From: an uncultured Oscillospiraceae bacterium
GTDB lineage: Bacteria > Bacillota > Clostridia > Oscillospirales > Oscillospiraceae
Reading direction: 5' to 3'
DNA length: 43,291 bases
Assembly (NCBI GenBank): GCA_934645175.1
Contig: CAKUDE010000017.1
Location: 1 to 43,291 of the forward strand
The notes under the pieces were generated by a model. The model did not search any database and had not been told where the DNA came from. It was given only the letters and a program-made list of their open reading frames with translations. This document shows, piece after piece, positions 17,541 through 26,438 of this stretch (positions within the stretch are counted from its first letter, which is position 1; every line of letters starts with the position of its first letter). The position numbers were made by a program, and so were the translations under genes.

Positions 17541-18038
17541 TCAGAGGTAGCTCGACTCACTGCCTTCGTCGTCGGATGTATCATTGGTGGAATTGACGAC
17601 ACCGACATTGCGCGGCGTTACCAGATATGTAGCGATGGCCACCTTCTGGATCTTTCCGTCAATGGCGTAGGCGCAGCCGGAAAGGAAGTCCACGATCCGT
17701 CGGGCAACGTCCTTATTGGTCTGCTCAAGGTTCAGAACCACCGCCTTGTTCTGGCGCAGATTGTCCGCAATGGTGGAAACCATATCGTAGCGCTCCGGCT
17801 TGACAAGAACGACTTCAAGCTGGGTATTGTTGATGCTCACAACGCGGGTATTGGCATTGCCGCTCTGACGCACAGGCTCTGCCGGCGTGCGCGACGAAAA
17901 GGCGCTGCGTCTGGGTGCAGGGGCGGGAGCGGGCTCATCAAAGCCCTCGTCGTCGTCTTCATATTCGTCATAATCGTCGTCTCTATCCTTTTCGGAATAG
18001 GGATGCGTCAGCTTTTTCAGTTCGTCCATCAGACCCAT
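17541..18038 (-). CDS. sepF: Cell division protein SepF
   Basis: FtsZ-binding division protein of 165 residues. It has an N-terminal membrane-targeting amphipathic helix (M-G-L-M-D-E-L-K-K), an acidic and proline-rich linker (about residues 18-65), and the SepF core with L-V-K-P-E-R-Y and L-N-L-E-Q-T-N-K-D-V-A-R-R-I-V-D-F. ATG 18038 follows GGAGG by nine bases. It sits between the YggS-like gene and divIVA in one transcription unit, and its product is expected to act with FtsZ at the division ring. Confidence 0.95.
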   Translation of the reverse strand: MGLMDELKKLTHPYSEKDRDDDYDEYEDDDEGFDEPAPAPAPRRSAFSSRTPAEPVRQSGNANTRVVSINNTQLEVVLVKPERYDMVSTIADNLRQNKAVVLNLEQTNKDVARRIVDFLSGCAYAIDGKIQKVAIATYLVTPRNVGVVNSTNDTSDDEGSESSYL

Positions 18039-18061
18039 GGTGCTCGTCCTCCGTATATCTT

Positions 18062-18769
18062 TCAGTTTTCTGTTTTCTGATAATTTCGCGCGCCAAAGAT
18101 CGCCGTCCCGACGCGGATCATGGTACTGCCGGCAGCGATGGCGTCCTCAAAATCGTCCGTCATTCCCATCGACAGAATATCCATGCTACTATTATGAATG
18201 CTTTTTGCGGTTATGTCAACAGCTATTGTATGGATTTTTTGAAAAAATCTGAGATTATCGCCCGGCCTCTCGCTAACCGGCGGGATCGCCATCAGGCCGC
18301 GCAGGCGGCAATGGGGAAATTGCGGCATTGTTTCGGCGATCCGCGGCGCCTCCTCGGGTGAAAAGCCGGACTTGCTCTCCTCAGCCGCGACATTGATCTC
18401 CAGCAGGATGTCCTGAACGACTCCCTGCTTCGCCGCCTCGCGCTCAATACATTGCAGCAGCTCAAGGCGGTCCACCGATTGAATCAGCGCGACCTTGCCG
18501 ACAACCTGCCTGACCTTATTGGTTTGCAAATGGCCGATGAAGTGTATCGGAACACCGTCGTAGGCATGGTCGGCCAGCTTCTGCGTCAGCTCCTGCACGC
18601 GGTTTTCGCCGCAAAGATCCACGCCTGCGGCAATTGCTTCGCGGACGCGTGAAGCGTCGTTCATTTTGGTCGCGGCGCACAGAAGAACCTCCCTCGGGTC
18701 GCGCCCGGCGCGCTGCGCCGCTTCGTTCATCCGCGCACGGATGGAAGCCACATTTTCAGCGATTGTCAT
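18062..18769 (-). CDS. YggS/YlmE-family pyridoxal phosphate homeostasis protein
   Basis: PLP-binding protein of 235 residues in the YggS/PROSC family, which buffers pyridoxal phosphate and affects amino-acid metabolism; it has no established catalytic reaction. Family features include the A-A-T-K-M segment with the PLP-binding lysine, G-E-N-R-V-Q-E-L, H-F-I-G-H-L-Q-T-N-K and L-S-M-G-M-T-D-D-F near the C-terminus. The ATG at 18769 overlaps the stop of the upstream HlyD-like gene in the arrangement ATGA, pointing to translational coupling. The longer frame to 18907 is not used. Its place next to sepF is conserved in Firmicutes (ylmE). Confidence 0.92.
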   Translation of the reverse strand: MTIAENVASIRARMNEAAQRAGRDPREVLLCAATKMNDASRVREAIAAGVDLCGENRVQELTQKLADHAYDGVPIHFIGHLQTNKVRQVVGKVALIQSVDRLELLQCIEREAAKQGVVQDILLEINVAAEESKSGFSPEEAPRIAETMPQFPHCRLRGLMAIPPVSERPGDNLRFFQKIHTIAVDITAKSIHNSSMDILSMGMTDDFEDAIAAGSTMIRVGTAIFGARNYQKTEN

Positions 18770-19965
18770 CTCATCACCATTCCGTTCTCTATCGTTTGAT
18801 TTGTCAGGATCAGTTCGTCCTGCGGCCAGAGGTTGGACGTGCTGCTGTCGTCCCAGCGGACGATATAGTCGTCCCCACTTTCGTAAAGGATCTCCACGGT
18901 TTTCCATCGTGCCAGCGTGTTTTGCAAAATATACACACCCGCTGCACCATCGATATAATACAGTGCCGACTTCGGAACCCGGAGTCCCTCATAGCTGCGG
19001 AATACAATGTCCGCGTTTTGTCTGCGCAGCGCCGTGACCTCCTGTAATTTTTTCTCAAATGAAAGCACGAGCACACACTTGCCGTCCTCCGCGTCGCCCA
19101 CGCGCTCAATGCGCATCCGTAACTCACGCAGTCCCTGCCCGGACAGACTGACCGTCAGATAGCTCCGTTCACGGCACTGCTGCGCACGCTCGGCAGGAAT
19201 CACGGCCGCAAAATACCAGGTTTGTCCCGTACAGAGACGACCGATCGCATAATCCGAAACAACGCCGGCCGTAAGGGAATCCAACGTCGAAGGCGAAATC
19301 GACAGAATGCTTTCCGGCGTCAGGAGCGTCTCAAAACCGTCCGGCTGCGCGGAATAGTAACCGGAATCCGGAGCGGGCACCTCTGTCGCGCCATCCTGTA
19401 CATCGGTTTGCAGCGCCGCAATACGGGCTTCAAGCTCCGCAATACGTCTCTGAAGCTCGGCGGCATCTCCGTCGGAGACGCCGCGCCGCAGGATCATCGG
19501 CCGGAGCTCCTCCGCCGCCGACTGTACGGCTTCATAGTCCCGCCGCGCCGTCTGCGCCGACAGGCGCAGCAGCAGCGTGCGAATGTCCGCATCCAGCCCG
19601 CTCGAATCCGAGCCCTCCGACGCAAAGCGGAGCTGCTTGAGCTGCGCCTGAAGCGAGGCAAGCTCCTGACGCAGAAGCCGCGCCGCGGCGTCGCGGTAGG
19701 CCGTGGCAACCGTCTGTCCGCCGCCGATCCATTCACCCTCCGTCAGCTCGCAGACCGTCAGGCGCTCACCGCTGGTGAGCACGGTCTCGGAACGCACTAC
19801 AAAGCCGGAAACGGTTAACCCGTCGCCGACTTCGCAGAGCGCTGCAGGCTGGGTAGTATAGCTGCTTCCGCGGCGAAAGGCCACGGAAAACAGCACATAG
19901 CTCACCATAAGCACTGCAAGCACAACAGATATGATCTTAAAATAGGCATCGCCCTGCTTTTTCAT
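18766..19965 (-). CDS. HlyD-like membrane-fusion protein of the division cluster
   Basis: Protein of 399 residues with one N-terminal membrane helix (about 10-30) and an extracytoplasmic region. A short barrel-sandwich-like strand region precedes a coiled-coil hairpin (about 90-195) rich in A, L, R, Q and E; lipoyl-like and beta-barrel segments follow. This order fits HlyD/membrane-fusion proteins, but no ABC or RND partner is nearby. ATG 19965 has GGGGAG eight bases upstream. Its stop overlaps the start of the YggS-like gene by four bases, so it is a true member of the sepF-divIVA operon. A cell-envelope role in division or sporulation is possible but not shown by the sequence. Confidence 0.75.
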   Translation of the reverse strand: MKKQGDAYFKIISVVLAVLMVSYVLFSVAFRRGSSYTTQPAALCEVGDGLTVSGFVVRSETVLTSGERLTVCELTEGEWIGGGQTVATAYRDAAARLLRQELASLQAQLKQLRFASEGSDSSGLDADIRTLLLRLSAQTARRDYEAVQSAAEELRPMILRRGVSDGDAAELQRRIAELEARIAALQTDVQDGATEVPAPDSGYYSAQPDGFETLLTPESILSISPSTLDSLTAGVVSDYAIGRLCTGQTWYFAAVIPAERAQQCRERSYLTVSLSGQGLRELRMRIERVGDAEDGKCVLVLSFEKKLQEVTALRRQNADIVFRSYEGLRVPKSALYYIDGAAGVYILQNTLARWKTVEILYESGDDYIVRWDDSSTSNLWPQDELILTNQTIENGMVMR

Positions 19966-20012
19966 CGGTCTATCTCCCCGCCGTATACGGCGCTGCGCAG
20001 GGCTTCGATCCG

Positions 20013-20234
20013 TCAGGCCGGAATACGCACTGGCTGCAACGGCACCATTGTAGAAATGGCGTGCTTGTAGATCATCTGCTGTCTTCCGTCGGACAGAAGC
20101 AGCACGACAAAGCTGTCAAAGCCGGAAACAACGCCCTTCATCTGAAAGCCGTTCATCAGGAACACGGTGACGGGTGTGTGCTCCTTGCGTACTTCGTTCA
20201 GGATCTGATCCTGCAGGTTATCTGTGTTTGCCAT
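20013..20234 (-). CDS. hfq: RNA chaperone Hfq
   Basis: Sm-like RNA chaperone of 73 residues that forms hexamers and promotes sRNA-mRNA pairing. The Sm1 region (N-L-Q-D, then [11 protein letters not shown]) and the Sm2 signature Y-K-H-A-I-S-T are both clear. ATG 20234 lies downstream of AAAGGAG with an 11-base spacer. It follows miaA as in most bacteria and appears to have an additional extended -10 promoter inside the end of miaA. Confidence 0.96.
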   Translation of the reverse strand: MANTDNLQDQILNEVRKEHTPVTVFLMNGFQMKGVVSGFDSFVVLLLSDGRQQMIYKHAISTMVPLQPVRIPA

Positions 20235-20276
20235 ATTCGGTATTACTCCTTTGTGTTTTTTTGATGTAACACCGAC

Positions 20277-20285
20277 ATTATAGCA
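20277..20285 (-). promoter_or_regulatory. Extended -10 promoter upstream of hfq
   Basis: On the minus strand: TGC followed by TATAAT (-10 at 20277-20282), just after the miaA stop codon. No good -35 box is seen, which is tolerated with an extended -10. Confidence 0.5.
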
Positions 20286-20288
20286 GAT

Positions 20289-21224
20289 TCATTTGTCGAA
20301 AAAAGCAAGCTCTCGTCGAGTCGAAGAAAAAAGTGCGGAATCGTCCCCCAGGCGGTCGCGCAGGAGCCAGCGCACCTCCGGGTTTCGGTAAAACCATGTC
20401 CGCTGGCGCTTGGCATAGTGCCGGGTAGCAAGCCGGATTTGTGCGCGGGCGGTGTCTTCGTCCGTCTCGCCGCGCAAAACACTCAAAAGCTCCTTATAGC
20501 CGATGGCCTGAAGTGCCGTGGCGCTCTGCGGCACGCCGGAGGCAAGCAGACGACGTACCTCATCCGTCAGTCCCCGTGCAAACATCTCGTCCACCCGCCG
20601 GTCGATACGTTCATAGAGCACCGCACGGTCGGCATAGTCCAGTCCAAGCCATATGGGTCGGTATTTCGGCGGAAGTGCCTGCGTCGCACGGTTGTGCGCC
20701 GAAAGCGTCGTCCCCGTTTCGCGCCAGACCTCCAGCGCGCGGATAACGCGCTTGGTATTGGCCGGGTGAACGGCGGCAGCGGATTCCGGATCTACCCGTC
20801 GAAGCTCGGCATACAGCGGCTCGATCCCCTCGGCGCGCACCTGTGCCTCCAGCGCCTCCCGAACGCCCGTGCGCGGGTAGGGCGCAAAGCTGCGCCCGGC
20901 GATCAGCGAATCGATATACAGTCCCGTACCGCCGACAAGGACGACGGCCTTGTCTCGCGCCAGAATGCTCTGCACACAGGCATCCGCCTGCTCGACATAG
21001 CGACTGACGGAATAGCTCTCGCAGGGATCCGCAACGTCAAACATCCAATGGCGCACGCCGCCGCGTTCCGCCTCGGTGGGTTTGGCGGTACCGATATCCA
21101 TGCCGCGGTATACCTGCATGGAGTCAAAGGAAACAATCTCCGCATCTATCGCCTGCGCCAAGCGGACGGACAACGCCGTCTTGCCCGTGGCGGTCGCGCC
21201 GACAATACAGACGATTCTGTCCAT
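20289..21224 (-). CDS. miaA: tRNA dimethylallyltransferase MiaA
   Basis: Adds a dimethylallyl group to A37 of tRNAs reading UNN codons, the step before MiaB. The 311-residue product has the P-loop G-A-T-A-T-G-K-T, the substrate D-S-M-Q-V-Y-R and G-T-A-K-P segments, and the family V-G-G-T-G-L-Y motif. I choose ATG 21224, which has GGAGG eight bases upstream inside the end of mutL; a GTG two codons earlier overlaps the mutL stop. It is separated from mutL by two bases, so the genes are tightly coupled. Confidence 0.96.
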   Translation of the reverse strand: MDRIVCIVGATATGKTALSVRLAQAIDAEIVSFDSMQVYRGMDIGTAKPTEAERGGVRHWMFDVADPCESYSVSRYVEQADACVQSILARDKAVVLVGGTGLYIDSLIAGRSFAPYPRTGVREALEAQVRAEGIEPLYAELRRVDPESAAAVHPANTKRVIRALEVWRETGTTLSAHNRATQALPPKYRPIWLGLDYADRAVLYERIDRRVDEMFARGLTDEVRRLLASGVPQSATALQAIGYKELLSVLRGETDEDTARAQIRLATRHYAKRQRTWFYRNPEVRWLLRDRLGDDSALFSSTRRELAFFDK

Positions 21225-21226
21225 AT

Positions 21227-23089
21227 TCACACCCTCCGGAACTGCCGTTCAAGCTGTCTTCGCGTCAGCTCCGCACAGATGGGGCGACCGTGAGGACAGT
21301 ATTTCAGATCATCGCGCGTCAGTACCTCGTGCACCAGCGCCTCCAGCTCTGCCGGACTGCTGTGGTCGCCGCCCTTGATTGCCGCCTTACAGGCAACGGT
21401 ATGCAGCAGCTCGTCACGCAGATCGTCCGGTGAAAGCTGCCGCCCGGCCGCGAGCTGCGCCGCCAGCGCGTCAAGAGACGCCACGGCCTGCGAGGGATCC
21501 AGGTCCGCCGGAAGCCGCCGCACGGCGATTGTCCCGCCGCCGTAATCGGCAAGCTCATAGCCGAGCTGCTCCAGAACCGGCGCGTTTTCCAACAGCAGCG
21601 CCGACTCCGACCGCTCCGGCTCATACAGCACCGGCTGCAGCAGGTATTGCGACATAGGCGCCAGCTTCTGCGCGCGCAGCTTTTCAAAAAGCAGTCGCTC
21701 ATGCGCCGCGTGTTTATCGATCAACAGCAGGCGATCGTCCTGCTCGACAAGAATGTAAGTATCAAACAGCTCTCCTGCAATGCGGAAGCGCGTATCCTCT
21801 GCCGGCGCAAGCGTCTGCTGTTCCGGCTGCTGTGCAGGCGTCGGTTCCGGAGGCGGCTCCGGCTGCGGCGCAACCCGTGCTTCGGTGCTGCGCTCCGGCG
21901 CAACGCTGCGGCGCACGGCCTCGGCAGGCACAATATGCGGCGTCTGCTTCACGATCCCGGCAAGCGCGCGGTACTCCTCCGCCGTCATTGTACGGAACCC
22001 CGCCTCCGGCTGTGGCCGGGCGGAAACTCGCGGCGCGGAGTCGCGCAGCTCCGGCTGTTTTTTCTCCGGCTGCACGGGAAGCTGCATTTCCACCTGTCCC
22101 GGCGCGCCGTTCAGTGCAGTCAGAACGCCGTAGTGAACGCAGTCAAACACCTCGCGCTCCCGCAGGAACTTGATCTCCGTCTTAGCGGGATGAACGTTAA
22201 CGTCCACCAGATTTTCCGGCATGGACAGATGCAGCACGCACGAAGGGAAACGCCCCGGAAGAAGCTGATTGCGGTAAGCTTCTTCCAATGCGGCCGTCAT
22301 CGTCCGCGAACGGATAAAACGTCCGTTGACGAAAAAGAGCTGATTGCTGCGGTTTCCGCGCGTCGCGCTCGGCCTGCTGACGAAGCCGGACAGCCGGAGC
22401 TTGTCCCAGCCGCCCTTCACCTCCGTCAGGCCCTGCGTATTCACACGACCCCAGACGGCATAGACGGCGCTGTAGAGCTTGCCGTTGCCGGGGGTAGAGA
22501 GCTGCTCGGCGCCGTCGCGCAGCACACGGAACGCGATCTCCGGGTGGGCAAGCGCCTGATGCTGCACACAGGCCAACAGCGCAGCAGCCTCCGCATTGTC
22601 ATTTTTCATGTACTTCATCCGCGCAGGCGTGTTATAAAACAGGTCGCGCACGATGATGGTCGTTCCAACCGGGCCTCCGGCCTCGGCACATTCGGTAACG
22701 ACTCCTGCTTCCAGATGCAGGCTCGTACCGAGCGGCATATCGGCTGTGCGCGTCAGAAGATCGATGCGCGAAACGGCGCTGATCGCCGCCAGCGCTTCGC
22801 CGCGGAAGCCCAGTGTACCGATGGCCTCCAGGTCTGCGGCAGTCCGCAGCTTGCTCGTTGCGTGGCGCAGGAAAGCAAGCTGTGCGTCCTCGGCGGACAT
22901 TCCGCACCCGTCGTCCGTCACGCGCAGGAAGGTCATGCCGCCGTTTTTCAGCTCGACGGTAATATGGCTCGCCCCGGCGTCCACAGCGTTTTCCACCAGC
23001 TCCTTGGCAGCGCTGGCAGGACGTTCGACCACCTCGCCTGCGGCGATCAGGTCGGCAACGTGGGGCGAAAGCTGCTGAATTTTTGGCAT
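21227..23089 (-). CDS. mutL: DNA mismatch repair protein MutL
   Basis: Mismatch-repair matchmaker of 620 residues. The N-terminal GHKL ATPase has E-L-V-E-N-A-V-D-A-G, D-D-G-C-G-M and G-F-R-G-E-A-L. A proline- and glutamate-rich linker (about 340-430) is followed by a C-terminal dimerisation domain. That domain carries the endonuclease signature D-K-H-A-A-H-E-R-L-L-F-E and the C-P-H-G-R-P motif, so this is a nicking-type MutL as in methyl-independent systems. ATG 23089 follows AAAGGAG by six bases. It lies downstream of mutS with a CPBP gene between them. Confidence 0.96.
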   Translation of the reverse strand: MPKIQQLSPHVADLIAAGEVVERPASAAKELVENAVDAGASHITVELKNGGMTFLRVTDDGCGMSAEDAQLAFLRHATSKLRTAADLEAIGTLGFRGEALAAISAVSRIDLLTRTADMPLGTSLHLEAGVVTECAEAGGPVGTTIIVRDLFYNTPARMKYMKNDNAEAAALLACVQHQALAHPEIAFRVLRDGAEQLSTPGNGKLYSAVYAVWGRVNTQGLTEVKGGWDKLRLSGFVSRPSATRGNRSNQLFFVNGRFIRSRTMTAALEEAYRNQLLPGRFPSCVLHLSMPENLVDVNVHPAKTEIKFLREREVFDCVHYGVLTALNGAPGQVEMQLPVQPEKKQPELRDSAPRVSARPQPEAGFRTMTAEEYRALAGIVKQTPHIVPAEAVRRSVAPERSTEARVAPQPEPPPEPTPAQQPEQQTLAPAEDTRFRIAGELFDTYILVEQDDRLLLIDKHAAHERLLFEKLRAQKLAPMSQYLLQPVLYEPERSESALLLENAPVLEQLGYELADYGGGTIAVRRLPADLDPSQAVASLDALAAQLAAGRQLSPDDLRDELLHTVACKAAIKGGDHSSPAELEALVHEVLTRDDLKYCPHGRPICAELTRRQLERQFRRV

Positions 23090-23109
23090 GGGAAACTCCT
23101 TTCGGGGGC

Positions 23110-23829
23110 TCAGGGCAAGGGCAGAAAGCTGACGGCAAAGGCCAGCAGGTTGATCGCCGCATGCAGCAGGATCGAGCCCCAGATGCTGCGTGAACGGTGG
23201 TAGGCAAAGGCAAGCCCGAGGCCGGCGGGAAGATAGATCACGAAGCAGACCGCAAGGTCCAGCAGCGTGGATTCACCGATGCTCCCGACGACATGGATTG
23301 CCGAAAAAACGGCCGCCGAAACGATATAAGCCAGCACGGGGCTCCTGCGGCAAATCGGCCCGAAGATCAGGCCGCGGCAGAGGCATTCCTCCGTGACGGG
23401 CGCGAGCACGACCGTGCACAGCAGCATCACAAGCGGCTGCATCGACGTAAGCGTCTCCACGGCGTCCTGATTCAAATTGCTCGGTTCATAGCCCGTAATC
23501 TCCAGTGCAACGGAAATCGGGATATTCAGCGCATAATACACGCCGTAACCCATCAGCACCGCCAGGATCAGCCGTCCAAAGCTCCCGATCGGCGCAAAAG
23601 AGCGAAACAGGAAGTCGTGAAATATCGCCGCAACGGCAAGGAAGTTCACAATAAAAAATGCAATATTCAGCAGGAAGCCGCCCTCCTGCGACTCCAGATC
23701 CATTCCCAGTGCAAGAAACAACAGACTCAGCAGCAGACCGGTCAACATCAGATAAAACGGCCAGTAAATAAAGCCCGCGATTTTTTCGCGCCGGTTCGGG
23801 ACGATAAGATTACGATCCAAAAACGCCAT
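23110..23829 (-). CDS. CPBP family intramembrane glutamic endopeptidase
   Basis: Multi-pass membrane protein of 239 residues with about seven hydrophobic segments. The CPBP/Abi motifs are present: motif 1 E-E-C-L-C-R-G, motif 2 F-S-A-I-H, and motif 3 with L-L-H-A-A-I-N. Together they supply the catalytic glutamates and histidines of the Rce1-like fold. Such proteins process prenylated or bacteriocin-related peptides in other organisms; the substrate here is unknown. ATG 23829 has AAAGGAGG upstream that overlaps the mutS stop. Its position between mutS and mutL suggests co-expression only. Confidence 0.87.
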   Translation of the reverse strand: MAFLDRNLIVPNRREKIAGFIYWPFYLMLTGLLLSLLFLALGMDLESQEGGFLLNIAFFIVNFLAVAAIFHDFLFRSFAPIGSFGRLILAVLMGYGVYYALNIPISVALEITGYEPSNLNQDAVETLTSMQPLVMLLCTVVLAPVTEECLCRGLIFGPICRRSPVLAYIVSAAVFSAIHVVGSIGESTLLDLAVCFVIYLPAGLGLAFAYHRSRSIWGSILLHAAINLLAFAVSFLPLP

Positions 23830-23845
23830 GGCATTTTTGCCTCCT

Positions 23846-26434
23846 TTACAGCATTTTTTTCAGAGAATACAGGGCATTCATTGCCTCAATGGGCGTGAGC
23901 GTATCGAGATCAATGCGCTCAAGTGCCGCGCGGAGGCGGTCATTTTCCATACTGGTGATGGAGAGCTGATCGTCGGCCGCAACGGTCACGGTACGCGTCG
24001 GCGCGCCGCTTTCAAGCGTCTGGAGAATATCACGCGCACGGCTGATGAGCTTATCCGGCAGCCCCGCCAGCTTTGCAACCTCCACGCCGTAGGAATCGTC
24101 CGCCCCGCCGGGCACGATGCGCCGCAGGAATACGATCTCCGAGCCGCGTTTTTTGACGGCAATATGGAAGTTTTTCACGCCCGGCAGCTCACGTTCCAGC
24201 TCGGTCAGCTCGTGGTAATGCGTAGCAAAGAGCGTCTTTGCACCGATACGTTTTTTGTCCGCCGCATACTCCAATACGGCACGGGCAATGGCCATGCCGT
24301 CAAACGTAGAGGTCCCGCGGCCGATTTCGTCAAGGATCAGCAGGCTGCGCGGGGTGGCGTGGCGCAGAATCTCGGCCACCTCGGTCATTTCAACCATAAA
24401 GGTGGACTTGCCCGAGCCGAGATCGTCCGACGCGCCGATGCGTGTGAAGATGCGGTCTACCACGCCGATACGCGCGGCGGCGGCCGGGACAAACGAACCG
24501 ATCTGCGCCATGAGTGTGATCAGCGCCACCTGACGCATATAGGTCGATTTTCCCGCCATATTCGGTCCGGTCAGGATAACGGCACGGCTGCACTCGCAGT
24601 CGAGCGCGGTGTCGTTCGGAACAAACAGGCTGTCCTTAAGCATCAGCTCCACGACCGGATGTCTGCCCTCTCGAATTTCAATGTGATCCGACAGATCAAT
24701 CTCCGGGCGGCAATAGCCGTTCTTCTCCGCGACGGCGGCAAAGGAGCACAGAGCGTCAAGGCAGGCCGCCGCCCGTGCCGTGCGCTGAATGCGCTCGGCC
24801 TGATCCGAGAGGCGCAGTCGAAGCTCCGTAAACAGCTCATATTCCAGCGCAACGATACGGTCGCGCGCAGTGAGGATGCGCCCCTCCAGCTCCTTCAGCT
24901 CCGGGGTAATATAGCGCTCACCGTTCGCAAGCGTCTGCTTGCGGATGTAATCCTGCGGGACAAGGGACACCTGCCCCTTGGCCACCTCGATATAGTAACC
25001 GAACACGCGGTTGTACCCCACGCGCAGATTTTTGATTCCCGTTTTTTCTTTTTCCTGCGCCTCGATTGCGGCCAGTGTTCCCTTGCCGCCGGATACGATG
25101 TCGCGCAGCTCGTCGAGCTCCTTGTGATAGCCGTCGCGGATCATTCCGCCCTCGCGGACGGTAAAAGGCGGCTCATCGACCACGGCACAGTCGATCAATT
25201 CACGCAGGTCGCGCAGATCATCCAGTTCCTCACGCAATACGCCGAACATTACCGCGTGTAGTCCCGCAATGCCTTCGCGCAGCGCCGGAAGCGGCATACT
25301 GCCGGCGGCAAAGCTGCGCAGATCGCGGGCGTTGGCCGTACCGGTAACGATGCGGGCGGTGATGCGTTCCAGATCCGTCAACGCGCGCAGCTCCTCCCGC
25401 AGCTCCTCCCGCCGCTCGGAGGCTTCGACCAGTTCCTCCACCGCGTCAAGGCGGGCATTGACACGCTTCGGGCTGAGGAGCGGCTGCTCCAGCCAGGAGC
25501 GGAGCATCCTTCCTCCCATCGGCGTGCGGGTCTTGTCAAGCACCCAAAGCAGGCTTCCGCGCTTTTCGCCGCTGCGCAGCGTTCCGGTCAGCTCCAGATT
25601 GCGACGCGCCGTCAAATCGAGCTCCATAAAGCGTCCGCTGACATAAAATTCCGGCTCGCGCAGATGATTGGTCGCTACACGGCGGCTTTGCAGTGCTGCC
25701 AGCAGCGCACCGACGGCACGCAGCGCGCAGGGGGCGTCCGACAGTCCGAGCGTCCCGACGTCCTTTCCGAATTGCCGTTCGGTAAGCGTGCGGCAGCGTT
25801 CCGGGTCAAACTGCTCCTCCTGCCCGCGTTCAACGGCGCAGTGCAGCCGCTCATTGAGCGCATCGGCAAGCGCCGCCTCGTCTGCGGCTTCTCCTCCGAG
25901 CAGCAGCTCGGACGGCGCAAAGGCGCCCAGCTCCGCCAGCGCGCGGTCAAGCGCCCCGGCGCCCTGCGCCAGCGTGGCATAAACCGCGCCCGTTGAAACG
26001 TCGCAGAAGCACAGGCCGTACTCGCCGCCCTCTCCGAACACACAGGCAAAATAGTTATTGCGGCTCTCGTCAAGCATGGAGCTTTCCGTAACCGAGCCGG
26101 GCGTAACGATACGCACGATGTCGCGCTTTACCAGTCCTTTCGCCAGCGCGGGATCCTCCATCTGCTCGCAGATGGCAACCTTATAACCGCGTGCAACCAA
26201 CCGCGCGATATAGCTCTCTGCGGAATGATAGGGTACGCCGCACATCGGCGTCTGCTCCTGCTTTTCCTTGCCGCGGTCACGCGTGGTCAGCGTAAGATCC
26301 AGTTCTTTCGCGGCGAGCTTGGCGTCGTCCGAAAACATCTCATAGAAATCGCCCAGCCGGAAAAACAGCACGCAGTCCGGGTGCTGCCGTTTAACCTCCA
26401 GATATTGCCGCATCATCGGCGTCAGCTCTGCCAT
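23846..26434 (-). CDS. mutS: DNA mismatch repair protein MutS
   Basis: Mismatch sensor of 862 residues. The N-terminal mismatch-binding domain has the G-D-F-Y-E-M-F motif, whose Phe and Glu contact the mispair. The connector, lever and clamp regions follow, then the ABC-type ATPase with G-P-N-M-A-G-K-S-T, the D-E-I-G-R-G-T-S Walker B and A-T-H-Y-H-E-L. ATG 26434 has CGGAG upstream that overlaps the miaB stop codon, four bases away. Full-length, with all ATPase motifs intact. Confidence 0.97.
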   Translation of the reverse strand: MAELTPMMRQYLEVKRQHPDCVLFFRLGDFYEMFSDDAKLAAKELDLTLTTRDRGKEKQEQTPMCGVPYHSAESYIARLVARGYKVAICEQMEDPALAKGLVKRDIVRIVTPGSVTESSMLDESRNNYFACVFGEGGEYGLCFCDVSTGAVYATLAQGAGALDRALAELGAFAPSELLLGGEAADEAALADALNERLHCAVERGQEEQFDPERCRTLTERQFGKDVGTLGLSDAPCALRAVGALLAALQSRRVATNHLREPEFYVSGRFMELDLTARRNLELTGTLRSGEKRGSLLWVLDKTRTPMGGRMLRSWLEQPLLSPKRVNARLDAVEELVEASERREELREELRALTDLERITARIVTGTANARDLRSFAAGSMPLPALREGIAGLHAVMFGVLREELDDLRDLRELIDCAVVDEPPFTVREGGMIRDGYHKELDELRDIVSGGKGTLAAIEAQEKEKTGIKNLRVGYNRVFGYYIEVAKGQVSLVPQDYIRKQTLANGERYITPELKELEGRILTARDRIVALEYELFTELRLRLSDQAERIQRTARAAACLDALCSFAAVAEKNGYCRPEIDLSDHIEIREGRHPVVELMLKDSLFVPNDTALDCECSRAVILTGPNMAGKSTYMRQVALITLMAQIGSFVPAAAARIGVVDRIFTRIGASDDLGSGKSTFMVEMTEVAEILRHATPRSLLILDEIGRGTSTFDGMAIARAVLEYAADKKRIGAKTLFATHYHELTELERELPGVKNFHIAVKKRGSEIVFLRRIVPGGADDSYGVEVAKLAGLPDKLISRARDILQTLESGAPTRTVTVAADDQLSITSMENDRLRAALERIDLDTLTPIEAMNALYSLKKML

Positions 26435-26438
26435 AGAA

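Noticed and set aside
19979..19992. A perfect 14-bp palindrome CGCCGTATACGGCG before the HlyD-like gene
   Set aside because: It is short, has no loop for a stable hairpin and no adjacent promoter or known regulator, so an operator call is not supported.
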